DNA of 64,000 nt from SHZL01 sp963708905 (lineage in GTDB: Bacteria > Pseudomonadota > Gammaproteobacteria > Xanthomonadales > SZUA-36), in assembly GCA_963708905.1 (NCBI GenBank), contig CAVPUV010000052.1:186001-250000 (forward strand), in the 5' to 3' direction. A program made the translations under genes and the position numbers. Shown here one piece after another: positions 8,001 through 15,751 of this stretch (its first letter is position 1; every line of letters begins with the position of its first letter). The notes beneath the pieces are model-generated. The model was given only the letters and a program-made list of their open reading frames with translations. It did not search any database and was not told where the DNA came from.

Positions 8001-9026
8001 CTGACCATTGACCTGGTGTTCCCCACGCGCGTGGGGATGAACCGACGCTATTGATGACGTGACGCAATCGGTATCACGTGTTCCCCACGCGCGTGGGGAT
8101 GAACCGCAATGGAAAATCAAATGGAGCTGGCAACGGCGGTGTTCCCCACGCGCGTGGGGATGAACCGTCTGGGCAATTTCGGCAATTTGCGGCAGACCAG
8201 TGTTCCCCACGCGCGTGGGGATGAACCGGCGGGATAGGTAGGCCGCAAACGTCCTGACCGGTGTTCCCCACGCGCGTGGGGATGAACCGGCTGAGGCCGG
8301 AAGCGGAAAAGCGGGTAAAATGTGTTCCCCACGCGCGTGGGGATGAACCGACAATTCCGATAATCCGTGGCATTCGTGATGGGTGTTCCCCACGCGCGTG
8401 GGGATGAACCGCAAATTGCACGCGCTTTGCGTGGTGTAGATGATGTGTTCCCCACGCGCGTGGGGATGAACCGTCCGGGCTGGTGCGCAAACGCGGCAGG
8501 CCAGTGTGTTCCCCACGCGCGTGGGGATGAACCGCGGCTATGGTGTGCGCGCTATGTCGATAAACCGTGTTCCCCACGCGCGTGGGGATGAACCGCCGGG
8601 CGAGTATGAGCTGTCGCCGGAATCGTTGTGTTCCCCACGCGCGTGGGGATGAACCGTCACCGGCAGGGCTTTGTGCCTGCAAACATGGCGTGTTCCCCAC
8701 GCGCGTGGGGATGAACCGATAGCCCGCCATGTCACCTTCAATCATCGCCAGTGTTCCCCACGCGCGTGGGGATGAACCGCTGCGATGGCCGCCAGTTCCG
8801 TACCCGCCGAAGTGTTCCCCACGCGCGTGGGGATGAACCGCGAGGAAGTGTCATCAAGAAGGGTAGAGACTTGTGTTCCCCACGCGCGTGGGGATGAACC
8901 GGACGCTGTCATCGCCTTCTACCGAGTGCGGCTCGTGTGTTCCCCACGCGCGTGGGGATGAACCGGCATTCATGCCGACGTACGCAGTCATGGTTATGTG
9001 TTCCCCACGCGCGTGGGGACACACAG
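5007..9026 (+). CRISPR. Type I-E CRISPR array, 66 repeats and 65 spacers
   Basis: The 29-base repeat begins GTGTTCCCCACGCG and ends TGGGGATGAACCG. It contains an inverted repeat CCCCACG/CGTGGGG, as expected of I-E repeats. I located each copy by hand: 66 repeat starts from 5007 to 8998. By repeat spacing, 47 spacers are 32 nt, 13 are 33 nt, 2 are 34 nt and 3 are 35 nt. The first four spacers are 34, 35, 34 and 35 nt; all later ones are 32-33 except one of 35 at 8902-8936. The last repeat (8998) loses the consensus after GTGGGGA, marking the old end. Spacers at 7678-7709 and 8596-8627 are identical. The many open frames across it are by-products of the repeat. Confidence 0.99.
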
Positions 9027-9120
9027 ACCATCACTGTCCAGTTCACTTCGCGCCATTAATGGCCATTGACATAAGCTTCAGCTACACTGCATTGCATATG
9101 CGATGCATTAAGGAGATTTG
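9027..9120 (+). promoter_or_regulatory. Array-distal flank and likely promoter/operator of toxin-antitoxin pair 3
   Basis: After the degenerate last repeat, about 94 bases precede the antitoxin gene. They contain TTGACA at 9066, a -35 match, with a weak TACACT further on, and a short inverted repeat TGCAT-TGCATATGCG-ATGCA just before the ribosome binding site AAGGAG. Such a palindrome next to an RHH antitoxin gene could be its autoregulatory operator. There is no cas6e tail here, unlike upstream of the second pair. Confidence 0.4.
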
Positions 9121-9402
9121 ATGAAGGACGCCACCTTGCCCCCGTTACGAGTAGATAGCGAATTGCGCACGGCGGCCGAATCGGTTTTAAAGGAAGGTGA
9201 AACCCTGTCGGGCTTTGTGCTGGAAGCGGTGCGTTTGAACATTGAGCGCCGTGAGGCGCAACGCGAATTCATTGCGCGCGGCTTGGCTGCGCGCGAAGAG
9301 GCCAGAAAGTCCGGGCATTACGTTTCGTCCGATGACATGCTCAAGCGCCTGGACGCATCGCTCGGCAGGGCGCGTGCCGAACGGGCGGCCGGTCAGAAGT
9401 GA
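9121..9402 (+). CDS. Ribbon-helix-helix-type antitoxin of toxin-antitoxin pair 3
   Basis: The 93-residue protein starts MKDATLPPLRVDSELRTAAESVLKEGE and continues with LSGFVLEAVRLNIERREAQREF, the N-terminal strand plus two helices of a CopG/YlcI-YnfO-like ribbon-helix-helix domain. A charged helical tail follows, with RKSGHYVSSDDMLKRLD. The ATG at 9121 is chosen because AAGGAG lies 7 bases upstream. It overlaps the ParE-like gene by 4 bases (GTGA). It would bind DNA as a dimer and neutralise its partner, by family analogy. Confidence 0.8.
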   Translation: MKDATLPPLRVDSELRTAAESVLKEGETLSGFVLEAVRLNIERREAQREFIARGLAAREEARKSGHYVSSDDMLKRLDASLGRARAERAAGQK

Positions 9403-9698
9403 ATTATCAAGTCCGCTTTGCGCCAGCAGCAGCGGAAGATTTACAGCGGATGTTTGAATTCCTGGCTGTACAGGATCTGGACGCGGCAGAGCGCGCCAGA
9501 GTGGTCATTGGCCAGGCAATTGAGGTGTTGCCAACGTTCCCGTTCAGTTGCCGCAAGGCCTCACCGGAAAACCCGTTCCTGCGGGAATTGGTGATCAGCT
9601 TTGGGGGCTATGGTTATGTCGCGCTGTTTGAAGTCGAGAATGCTCAAACAGTGACGGTGCTGGCGGTACGCCACCAGCGCGAAGACGATTACCACTAA
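9399..9698 (+). CDS. ParE/RelE-family toxin of toxin-antitoxin pair 3
   Basis: The 99-residue protein has the ParE layout: YQVRFAPAAAEDLQRMFEFLA at the start, FPFSCRKASPENPFLRELVISFGGYGYVALFEV in the centre, and a C-terminal strand VTVLAVRHQREDDYH. ParE toxins poison DNA gyrase while RelE members cut mRNA; the sequence alone does not decide, but the RHQREDDYH end is typical of ParE. It starts at a GTG overlapping the antitoxin stop. Thirteen bases after its stop comes a cas1e-head remnant. Confidence 0.85.
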   Translation: MNYQVRFAPAAAEDLQRMFEFLAVQDLDAAERARVVIGQAIEVLPTFPFSCRKASPENPFLRELVISFGGYGYVALFEVENAQTVTVLAVRHQREDDYH

Positions 9699-9711
9699 AT
9701 GCGACGGAATT

Positions 9712-9768
9712 ATGGCTGACTTGCTCCCGTTGCTTAAGCCGATAGCCATCAAGGAGAGGCTTTCGGTG
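9712..9768 (+). pseudogene. Remnant of cas1e first 19 codons (cas1 head scar 2)
   Basis: An ATG opens MADLLPLLKPIAIKERLSV, against MNNLLPPLKPIAIKERLSV for the intact Cas1e. Homology stops after codon 19; the frame runs on for 13 unrelated codons to a stop at 9808-9810. The start codon is retained here, unlike at 2993. No other cas1 or cas2 sequence follows, so this is the left edge of a lost second cas1e, cut off at the border of the CRISPR locus. Confidence 0.88.
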
Positions 9769-10040
9769 TGTAACCAAGGGGGTATTTGGCTCACGCCACT
9801 GGGGCAGTGATTGTCCGGTTTTCCCCCCAGAACTGTAACAATTCCCAGTATCCGCTTGCCTGCGGCGAGTGTTCAATATTACGCAGCACGAGAAGGGGAC
9901 CGAATCGGGCTCACCCTGGTTTTCGACCGCCCGAACATCCCCCCAACGCCGTGACAGAACCGGACGCGCGAGCAATGCGTCGCGGATTCATTGCTACACA
10001 AGGGGATTGCTCGACAGTGACAGGACAGGACAATGGCACA
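9769..10040. other. Non-coding junction between CRISPR locus and signalling genes
   Basis: About 270 bases with no gene I can support. Open frames here lack family features and ribosome binding sites. The stretch marks the end of cas1-related sequence and the start of unrelated chromosome. A weak promoter-like pair (TTGCCT and CAATAT, about 17 bases apart) near 9858-9886 could serve the CheY-like gene. Confidence 0.4.
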
Positions 10041-10403
10041 ATGGCAAGAATTCTGATCGTGGATGATTCCGCCTTCGCGCGGAACAGTCTCAAAGTTATC
10101 ATGGAAGGCGCCGGGCACGAGGTCATCGGCCGCGCGGAGAATGGCCGCGAGGCGCTGAGCCTTTTCACCAGCCTGCAGCCCGAACTGGTGACGCTGGATT
10201 ACCTGATGGCTGGCGAGAACGGCGACCAGGTGCTCGAGAAAATAATGGGAATCGACGCCAGCGCGAAGGTCATCATGGTTTCCGGCATGGGCGATCCCGC
10301 GATCCAGGAGCAGGCGCTGCGGGCCGGGGCCAGGTGCTTCCTTGCCAAGCCCTATGAAGAAGAATACGTCCTGAAAGTGATCGAACAGGTACTGGAGGCC
10401 TGA
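10041..10403 (+). CDS. CheY-like single-domain response regulator
   Basis: A stand-alone receiver domain of 120 residues. It has the acidic pair in ILIVDDSAFAR, phospho-acceptor Asp at about residue 53 in LVTLDYLM, the Thr/Ser position in IMVSGMG, and the Lys in FLAKPYEEEYV. The upstream frame is open but the ATG at 10041 gives the normal receiver start. Its downstream neighbours are a CheC-like protein and a hybrid kinase in the same direction, so it is probably the diffusible output of that system. No chemotaxis receptor or cheA gene is in the window. Confidence 0.9.
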   Translation: MARILIVDDSAFARNSLKVIMEGAGHEVIGRAENGREALSLFTSLQPELVTLDYLMAGENGDQVLEKIMGIDASAKVIMVSGMGDPAIQEQALRAGARCFLAKPYEEEYVLKVIEQVLEA

Positions 10404-10442
10404 TCCAATGGGATTGGCACGAAACCAAGGGGAGCCACGCAC

Positions 10443-11207
10443 ATGATTTGCCGACTACCGCTGCTGAGTGAACACCAGTCGATATCCTTCGAGCGGTTCC
10501 TCTTAAGTGGCACCGGGAAAGTCCTCAATGCGTTCGAAAACATGTTCGAACTTGAGATCGAGCGCTCCGAGTCACTGATGGAAATCGCACGAGCCCACGA
10601 CAGCGAGGCCTTGCGAGGCGTCGTCGCCGATCCACTCTATGCCGTTTCAAGTGACCTGTCGGGCGAGTTGCGGGGCCGGGTTCACCTGCTGCTGCAGACG
10701 GGTGATCACAATTACCTCGCCGAATTGCTGAAGCCCGTACTCAGCCTGCTGTTTCTTTCCAGTCCGGACGCGGACCTGAAAACACTGGACAACGCACGCC
10801 CTGGCTGGATGGAGGAACTGGGCATGCCGGCCATGGAAGACGCCAGCTTTCACGCGCAGATGATGGACGCTCTGACCGAACTGGGAAACGTGCTGATCGG
10901 CATCTATTCACGCTCGATCCACGACTTGAGCGCCCTCGGCACGCGCCACTCCTTGCCGCGGGTCGAATACGTCGCAGACCCGAAGGCGGTTCCGGTGAAC
11001 TTCCATGGCTTGGGAACTGGCGATGTCCCGCTCATGATCATCGACCACCTGATTCAGGTCGATGCCGCGCCGATACACCTTTGGTGCGTGATCTCGTTCG
11101 CTCCGGACTCGTTCCAGGATCTGTTGCGCGGCATCGATGCGCGCGCCGAGCCCGCCGCGCCAGGCTACATACCTGTGAATTTCTTACAGCAGTTGGCAAG
11201 CGCATGA
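10443..11207 (+). CDS. CheC-like protein, possible response-regulator phosphatase
   Basis: The 254-residue protein contains DALTELGNVLIGIYSRSI around residues 145-162. This matches the CheC/CheX phosphatase helix, in which a Glu and an Asn three residues apart act on phospho-CheY. A run VPVNFHGLGTGDVPLMIIDHLIQV follows, resembling the second half of CheC. The first 100 residues resemble nothing I recognise. It lies between a CheY-like gene and a hybrid kinase whose start overlaps its stop (ATGA). CheC-type dephosphorylation of the neighbouring regulator is inferred. Confidence 0.65.
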   Translation: MICRLPLLSEHQSISFERFLLSGTGKVLNAFENMFELEIERSESLMEIARAHDSEALRGVVADPLYAVSSDLSGELRGRVHLLLQTGDHNYLAELLKPVLSLLFLSSPDADLKTLDNARPGWMEELGMPAMEDASFHAQMMDALTELGNVLIGIYSRSIHDLSALGTRHSLPRVEYVADPKAVPVNFHGLGTGDVPLMIIDHLIQVDAAPIHLWCVISFAPDSFQDLLRGIDARAEPAAPGYIPVNFLQQLASA

Positions 11208-13003
11208 ACGCGAAACGCGCTTTGCCTGATGCTTCGCCAGACCTCGAACGTTATCTTGAGCGAACGTCCGCACTCGAACTGGCGCGCCGCTCCCTCGTCG
11301 GCGCGCCGGTCTACGCAGTCGTCTCGTTGATCATATTGTTCGGCACACCCATTCTTGCCGATTACGGCCTGTGGGCGGCTGCAGAAGCCAGCCTGCTCGT
11401 TTTGCTCGGCGCGGTGCGGGTGTGGTTTGCGCTGGGATTCGAGCGTCGCTATGAGCAATCCGGTGAGCACTCGGTGCTGCAATTCAGCATCCTGACCGCG
11501 ATGCAGAGCCTTACCTTTGGCGTGATGGCCGCGACGGTGATCTGGCAATACTGGGCGACCCAGGAAGCCGTCCTCACGGTTGTGCTGTCAGCCGGTTGCA
11601 TTGCCGCCGGCACCAGCGCGCTGTCGGTGCGGCGCAGTGCACATTTCATTTTCCTGGTGTGCGTCCTGGCGCCGCTGTTCATCGCCGTCTTCTGGGTCGG
11701 TGGACCAACCAAGGCGCTGCTGATCCTGGGCTTCCTGCTGCTGATGGCCCTGCTGGTGCAGGATGGCGGGCAGGCGCGCCACCGGTATCTCGAACACCTC
11801 AAAGTTCGCTTCGAGGCCGATGTCGGTCAGCGCCGCGAAGCCATAGAAAGCCAGGCGCGCAGGGACTTTCTGAAGGATATTGGCCACGAAATCCGCACGC
11901 CCGTGACGTCAATCATCGGCATGACGACCTTGCTCCAGGGTGATATTTCCGGTCGCCGGGCCGGTGAGTACCTGGAGATTATTCGCCGCAGCTGCGAATC
12001 CCTGGAGCAACTGGTCGACTCAATGCCGGACGCGGTTCGTTCGCGGCCGAACATCGATAGCACTCAACCCGGTCCGGTGGACCTGGCAGCGTGCCTCGGC
12101 AAGGTTCTGGCCCTGTACCGCCCGCAGGCCAACAGCAGAGGTATCGAGCTGATTACGCAGACCGATCACTTGCCCGAAGCAATCCGCATAGCCGATGTCA
12201 ATTACCTCGAGCAAGTGCTGGTCAACCTGATCGACAACGCAGTGAAGCACACCCGGAACGGCACGGTGACCCTGGGCGCCTGCTGCCGCAGCCGGCGTGG
12301 CGGCGAGCTGGAAATCGAGGTATGCGTAGCCGACACGGGTTGCGGGATACCGGCCGAACAAGTACAGACGCTGTTCGAGATGTTCGATCCTTCCGGCGCT
12401 CGGGTCAGCGGAAAGTTTGGAGGCAAGGGTCTGGGCCTGCCTCTGTGCAGGGGATTGGTCGGCCTCCTGGGTGGCGAGATCCGGGTCGAGAGCACGGTAG
12501 GGGAAGGCACTGACGTCACGTTCACCATGCGCGCCGAGCTGGACCCGTCCGCGGCAGCCTGGCAACCGGCGCCCGATATTCTGGCCGACATGCCATTGCG
12601 CGCCCTCGACAATTTCAGCCGCGATTATCCACACCGCATCCTGGTGGTCGAGGACCACCGCGTCAATCGGCGCATACTGTGCCAGTTCCTGGCCAACCTC
12701 GGCTATCAGGCCGACGAGGCCGAGGACGGTCAGATGGCGGTCGCAGCGGCCATGAGCGGCGAGTACGACATGATCTTCATGGATCTGCGCATGCCCAACA
12801 TGAACGGCATCGAGGCCACGCGTTGGATCAGGCAACACGGGCACGGCGACCGCAAACCGCGGATCATCGCGCTGACCGGCGACGCCGCGCTGGAAACGCG
12901 CGAACAGTGTTTCGCGGCAGGCATGGACGAATTCATAACCAAGCCCATCCGCCCCGAAAGACTCGAGGCAATCCTGCGCTTCGAGACTGCGCAAGCAGCC
13001 TAA
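11204..13003 (+). CDS. Membrane hybrid sensor histidine kinase with C-terminal receiver
   Basis: The 599-residue protein has several hydrophobic segments in residues 25-190 (for example YAVVSLIILFGTPI and ALLILGFLLLMALLV), a dimerisation helix with phospho-His near residue 228 (IGHEIRTPVTSI), and ATP-binding boxes NLIDNAVKHT, DTGCGIP and GKGLGLPL. A receiver follows with Asp near residue 527 (FMDLRMPNMNG) and Lys in ITKPIRP. I chose the ATG at 11204, overlapping the cheC-like stop. Its partners are likely the CheY-like and CheC-like proteins upstream. The signal sensed is unknown; the N-terminus is only membrane helices. Confidence 0.9.
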   Translation: MNAKRALPDASPDLERYLERTSALELARRSLVGAPVYAVVSLIILFGTPILADYGLWAAAEASLLVLLGAVRVWFALGFERRYEQSGEHSVLQFSILTAMQSLTFGVMAATVIWQYWATQEAVLTVVLSAGCIAAGTSALSVRRSAHFIFLVCVLAPLFIAVFWVGGPTKALLILGFLLLMALLVQDGGQARHRYLEHLKVRFEADVGQRREAIESQARRDFLKDIGHEIRTPVTSIIGMTTLLQGDISGRRAGEYLEIIRRSCESLEQLVDSMPDAVRSRPNIDSTQPGPVDLAACLGKVLALYRPQANSRGIELITQTDHLPEAIRIADVNYLEQVLVNLIDNAVKHTRNGTVTLGACCRSRRGGELEIEVCVADTGCGIPAEQVQTLFEMFDPSGARVSGKFGGKGLGLPLCRGLVGLLGGEIRVESTVGEGTDVTFTMRAELDPSAAAWQPAPDILADMPLRALDNFSRDYPHRILVVEDHRVNRRILCQFLANLGYQADEAEDGQMAVAAAMSGEYDMIFMDLRMPNMNGIEATRWIRQHGHGDRKPRIIALTGDAALETREQCFAAGMDEFITKPIRPERLEAILRFETAQAA

Positions 13004-13268
13004 GCGTAGAAGAGTTCCAGGTTCAACCCCGCATTCCGGCGCTGAGGCGCCGGCGCCCACAAACACGACCCAAACACCCTTGCGAATCCGGCATCGCGGA
13101 CCGCGCCACCGAGCTCGACGCCAAACGGGCGATCAAACAGGGTTCCGAACTCGCGGCGGTAATTTAACCCGAAACCAAGAAAAATATTGCAGAAAAATTA
13201 AACACGAATTATTATTCATGCATAATAGGTATGTCACGAATATTCAGCGATGACAAAGTGAGGCTACG
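13004..13268. other. Intergenic region with a GC hairpin and AT-rich promoter zone
   Basis: A perfect hairpin CCGGCGC-TGAG-GCGCCGG lies about 30 bases after the kinase stop but lacks a T-run. The second half, from about 13170, is very AT-rich and holds an ATTATT/AATAAT inverted repeat around CATGC, a plausible promoter and operator for the wHTH gene that follows. I see no gene. Confidence 0.45.
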
Positions 13269-13775
13269 ATGAGCGATTGGACATTGTTCAGCAACCACGG
13301 CCACGTGCTGGTTTGCCTGGCACGCGACAATAAAGCACGCTTGCGAAGTGTGGCGGATGATGTGGGCATCACCGAACGTGCTGTGCAGAAAATTGTCGGG
13401 GAGCTGCAGGAAGCGGGGTTTATCACCATCACCAAGCATGGCCGTTGCAACCGCTATGACATCAATACGCGCAAGGCTTTGCGGCATAACCTGGAGGCCA
13501 GGTGCACGGTTGGCCGCTTGTTGCAATTATTTTCCTCCAGCGCAAAACGGGCAGGCAAAATGACCGCTGAAGAGAACGCACCAGTACATGAGACTGCAGC
13601 CGTTCCGCCGCACGTTCCGGCTGTGCATACGCACAAGGCGAATCCGGCTCCGCCGCAGCCAGCAAAACAGCAGAGCGAATCGGTAGGAATCGAAAAAGCA
13701 GGTTCTGCCGCGGAGAAAAAGACCAGAGCACCCAAAGAACCCGCGGATAGCCGCCATCAGGGCAGCCTGTTTTGA
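13269..13775 (+). CDS. Small winged-helix transcriptional regulator with disordered tail
   Basis: The first 80 of 168 residues form a MarR/ArsR-like winged helix: HVLVCLARDNKARLRSVADDVGITERAVQKIVGELQEAGFI, then a wing ITKHGRCNRYDI. The remaining half is low complexity, rich in Pro, Ala, Lys and Glu, and probably disordered. Proteins of this type (winged helix of one-cell-at-a-time regulators with DIN...RHNLE) occur widely in proteobacteria without known targets. It is preceded by an AT-rich zone and by GTGAGGCTACG as a weak ribosome binding site. Confidence 0.75.
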   Translation: MSDWTLFSNHGHVLVCLARDNKARLRSVADDVGITERAVQKIVGELQEAGFITITKHGRCNRYDINTRKALRHNLEARCTVGRLLQLFSSSAKRAGKMTAEENAPVHETAAVPPHVPAVHTHKANPAPPQPAKQQSESVGIEKAGSAAEKKTRAPKEPADSRHQGSLF

Positions 13776-13800
13776 CACGGACGGGGCCGAGCTTGTGGCC

Positions 13801-14030
13801 ATGAACTCGGCACCCAAAGTCGCCATCACCGGGACCTGGTGCTGCGCTGGATGGATCAGTCGGGGGTGAGCGCGGATGACGTGGCTGAAGGCGTCATGCA
13901 AGCCATGAAGCAGCGCCGTTTTCTGGTGCTGACCCACGCGCCCACGCGCTGGGTATGGCGGCTCAAGCGCTGGTGGCCGGAGTGTTACTATCGCGCAGTC
14001 ACCAGAAAGGGACACCTGATCAGGAGATAA
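13801..14030 (+). pseudogene. Short-chain dehydrogenase remnant with internal deletion
   Basis: An ATG opens MNSAPKVAITG, the first strand and start of the glycine motif of an SDR enzyme, but the frame then ends at a stop after 11 more codons. In another frame the sequence continues as SADDVAEGVMQAMKQRRFLV, LTHAPTRWVWRLKRWWPE and YYR, which matches the extreme C-terminus of SDR proteins. The catalytic core (about 200 residues) is missing, with the junction near 13830. This looks like one gene collapsed by an internal deletion. Confidence 0.7.
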
Positions 14031-14035
14031 GCACC

Positions 14036-15112
14036 ATGAGTGCAGATCGCTGGATGATTTATGGCGCCAATGGCTATACTGCCCGCCTCACCGCTGCCGA
14101 AGCCGTGCGACGTGGTTTGACTCCCGTCCTGGCAGGCAGGAATGCGGAATCGGTGCAGCAGATCGCGGCGGAGCTCGGCCTGGAGTCGAGGATTTTCTCC
14201 TTGGAACAACCGGCTGTGGTCGTGGAAAGCATCCGCGGCTGCCGCCTGGTGCTGCATTGTGCTGGTCCGTTTTCTGTTACCAGCCAGCCGATGATCGCTG
14301 CCTGCCTGTCGGCTGGCGTACATTACCTGGACATCACTGGTGAAATTTCCGTATTCGCCAACGCCCATCAGCAAGCGGAGCCGGCGCGCCGGGCTGATGT
14401 TGTGCTCATTCCCGGTGTCGGTTTTGATGTGGTGCCCTCTGATTGTCTGGCTTCCAGTCTGGTGCAGGCCTTGCCCGCGGCAACGCACCTCGTGCTGGCT
14501 TTCGAAGCGGGCGGCGGGCCCAGTCCTGGCACTGCCAGGACCAGTGTGGAAGGCTTGGGGAAAGGAGGAGCAGTCCGTCAAGACGGGAAACTGACGGCCG
14601 TACCACTGGCTTATAAATCCAGGCAGATACCCTTCGCGCACGCCAGTCGAATGGGCATGACGATTCCCTGGGGCGACGTCTACACGGCGTATGTCAGCAC
14701 GGGTATCGGCAACGTAGAAGTCTACATGTCGGTTGCGCCAGCGACCATTCGGCGTTTACGCCGCATACGTTGGCTGCAGCCTTTGCTGGGCACGGACCGG
14801 GTGCAAAATTTCCTCAAAAAACGCATTGGCAAGACCATCAAGGGCCCCAGCGACGACCGCCGTAAAAGCACTGCTTGTCAATTGTGGGGTGAAGTTCGCA
14901 GTTCTGACGGGCGGCATGCGTCAGCGACCATGACCACGCCCAATGGCTATGACCTTACCGCAACGGCCAGCCTGGGTATTGTTGAACATTTACTCAGCCA
15001 TGATGTCGAGGGTGGGTTTTATACCCCCTCGCTGTTGATGGGAGCTGACTATGCCACTTCGTTGCCGGGCGTGGTGATGCAGATCGGCGCCGTGACCACG
15101 GAAAACGAGTGA
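14036..15112 (+). CDS. Saccharopine dehydrogenase-like / trans-acting enoyl reductase family protein
   Basis: The 358-residue protein has an N-terminal Rossmann fold: MIYGANGYTARLTAAEAVRRG and VLAGRN, then a family segment LVLHCAGPFSVTSQPMIAACL and GVHYLDITGEISVF. The family (saccharopine dehydrogenase NADP-binding domain, COG3268) includes trans-acting enoyl reductases and many proteins of unknown substrate. The start at 14036 follows AGGAGATAAGCACC. It stands directly behind the broken SDR gene, which may once have been its operon partner. The substrate cannot be told. Confidence 0.8.
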   Translation: MSADRWMIYGANGYTARLTAAEAVRRGLTPVLAGRNAESVQQIAAELGLESRIFSLEQPAVVVESIRGCRLVLHCAGPFSVTSQPMIAACLSAGVHYLDITGEISVFANAHQQAEPARRADVVLIPGVGFDVVPSDCLASSLVQALPAATHLVLAFEAGGGPSPGTARTSVEGLGKGGAVRQDGKLTAVPLAYKSRQIPFAHASRMGMTIPWGDVYTAYVSTGIGNVEVYMSVAPATIRRLRRIRWLQPLLGTDRVQNFLKKRIGKTIKGPSDDRRKSTACQLWGEVRSSDGRHASATMTTPNGYDLTATASLGIVEHLLSHDVEGGFYTPSLLMGADYATSLPGVVMQIGAVTTENE

Positions 15113-15136
15113 TTTAAGAGTCTCGTTTCGCTCGAC

Positions 15137-15748
15137 TTACCCAATCGTAACCGGCGAGTTGCCTCCGGCTCCTTGAGTCAGCGTTGCCGTACCGCGCGTG
15201 GCGTCACGCAGCAGGTTTTCCAGTTTTCGCACTTGATCATCACGCACTTCCAGCTCCAGCCGAATGCCGCTGGCGGTATATTGTTCCTGCAGCTTGCTGG
15301 CCGCGCAGGCTTCCAGCACCGCATGTACCTGCCCGATCCACTCAAACCCCGCCTCGATAACGCACTGTGAAGTCGGGTGCAGCTCCATGATCTGACCCCG
15401 ATCCAGACATTTGGCGGCGCAGGAGGAATAGGCCCTGATCAAGCCACCGACGCCCAGTTTGATACCGCCGAAGTAACGCGTTACCACCACCATGACGCGA
15501 CACAACTGCTTGCCTTCGATGGCCGCCAATATCGGTTTGCCGGCGGTGCTCGCAGGCTCGTCGTCGTCGTTGAAACGATAGCCTTGATCCAGCTTCCAGG
15601 CCCAGCAATTGTGGCTGGCGGCCGGGTCGGCAACGGCAGCGAAAAAGAGCAGGGTTGCCGCCTGATCAGCCACTGGGGAGGCATTCACGACAAAGCGGCT
15701 CTGCCGTATGACAAATTCAGCTGCTACCGGTGCGGTGAGTGTGAACAA
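15137..15748 (-). CDS. yigZ: IMPACT family protein YigZ
   Basis: The 203-residue protein shows the UPF0029/IMPACT core: FVVNASPVADQAATLLFFAAV, SHNCWAWKLDQGYRFNDDDEPASTAGKPIL and VVVTRYFGGIKLGVGGLIRAY. A C-terminal ferredoxin-like domain follows. Eukaryotic IMPACT regulates translation through Gcn2; the bacterial role is unresolved. The gene follows xseA on the same strand with a 3-base gap, so the two are probably co-transcribed. Confidence 0.92.
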   Translation of the reverse strand: MFTLTAPVAAEFVIRQSRFVVNASPVADQAATLLFFAAVADPAASHNCWAWKLDQGYRFNDDDEPASTAGKPILAAIEGKQLCRVMVVVTRYFGGIKLGVGGLIRAYSSCAAKCLDRGQIMELHPTSQCVIEAGFEWIGQVHAVLEACAASKLQEQYTASGIRLELEVRDDQVRKLENLLRDATRGTATLTQGAGGNSPVTIG

Positions 15749-15751
15749 TTT

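Noticed and set aside
5111..8745. Long open frames on both strands with repeated peptides such as FIPTRVGNT and VHPHARGEH
   Set aside because: They are translations of the CRISPR repeat, which lacks stops in several frames; not genes.
12020..13066. 348-codon open frame on the minus strand
   Set aside because: It lies opposite the kinase/receiver part of the hybrid kinase, which has clear motifs; it has no recognisable domain.
13010..13167. Possible gene end reading CESGIADRATELDAKRAIKQ
   Set aside because: The frame has no start outside the kinase gene and I could not tie it to a family with confidence.
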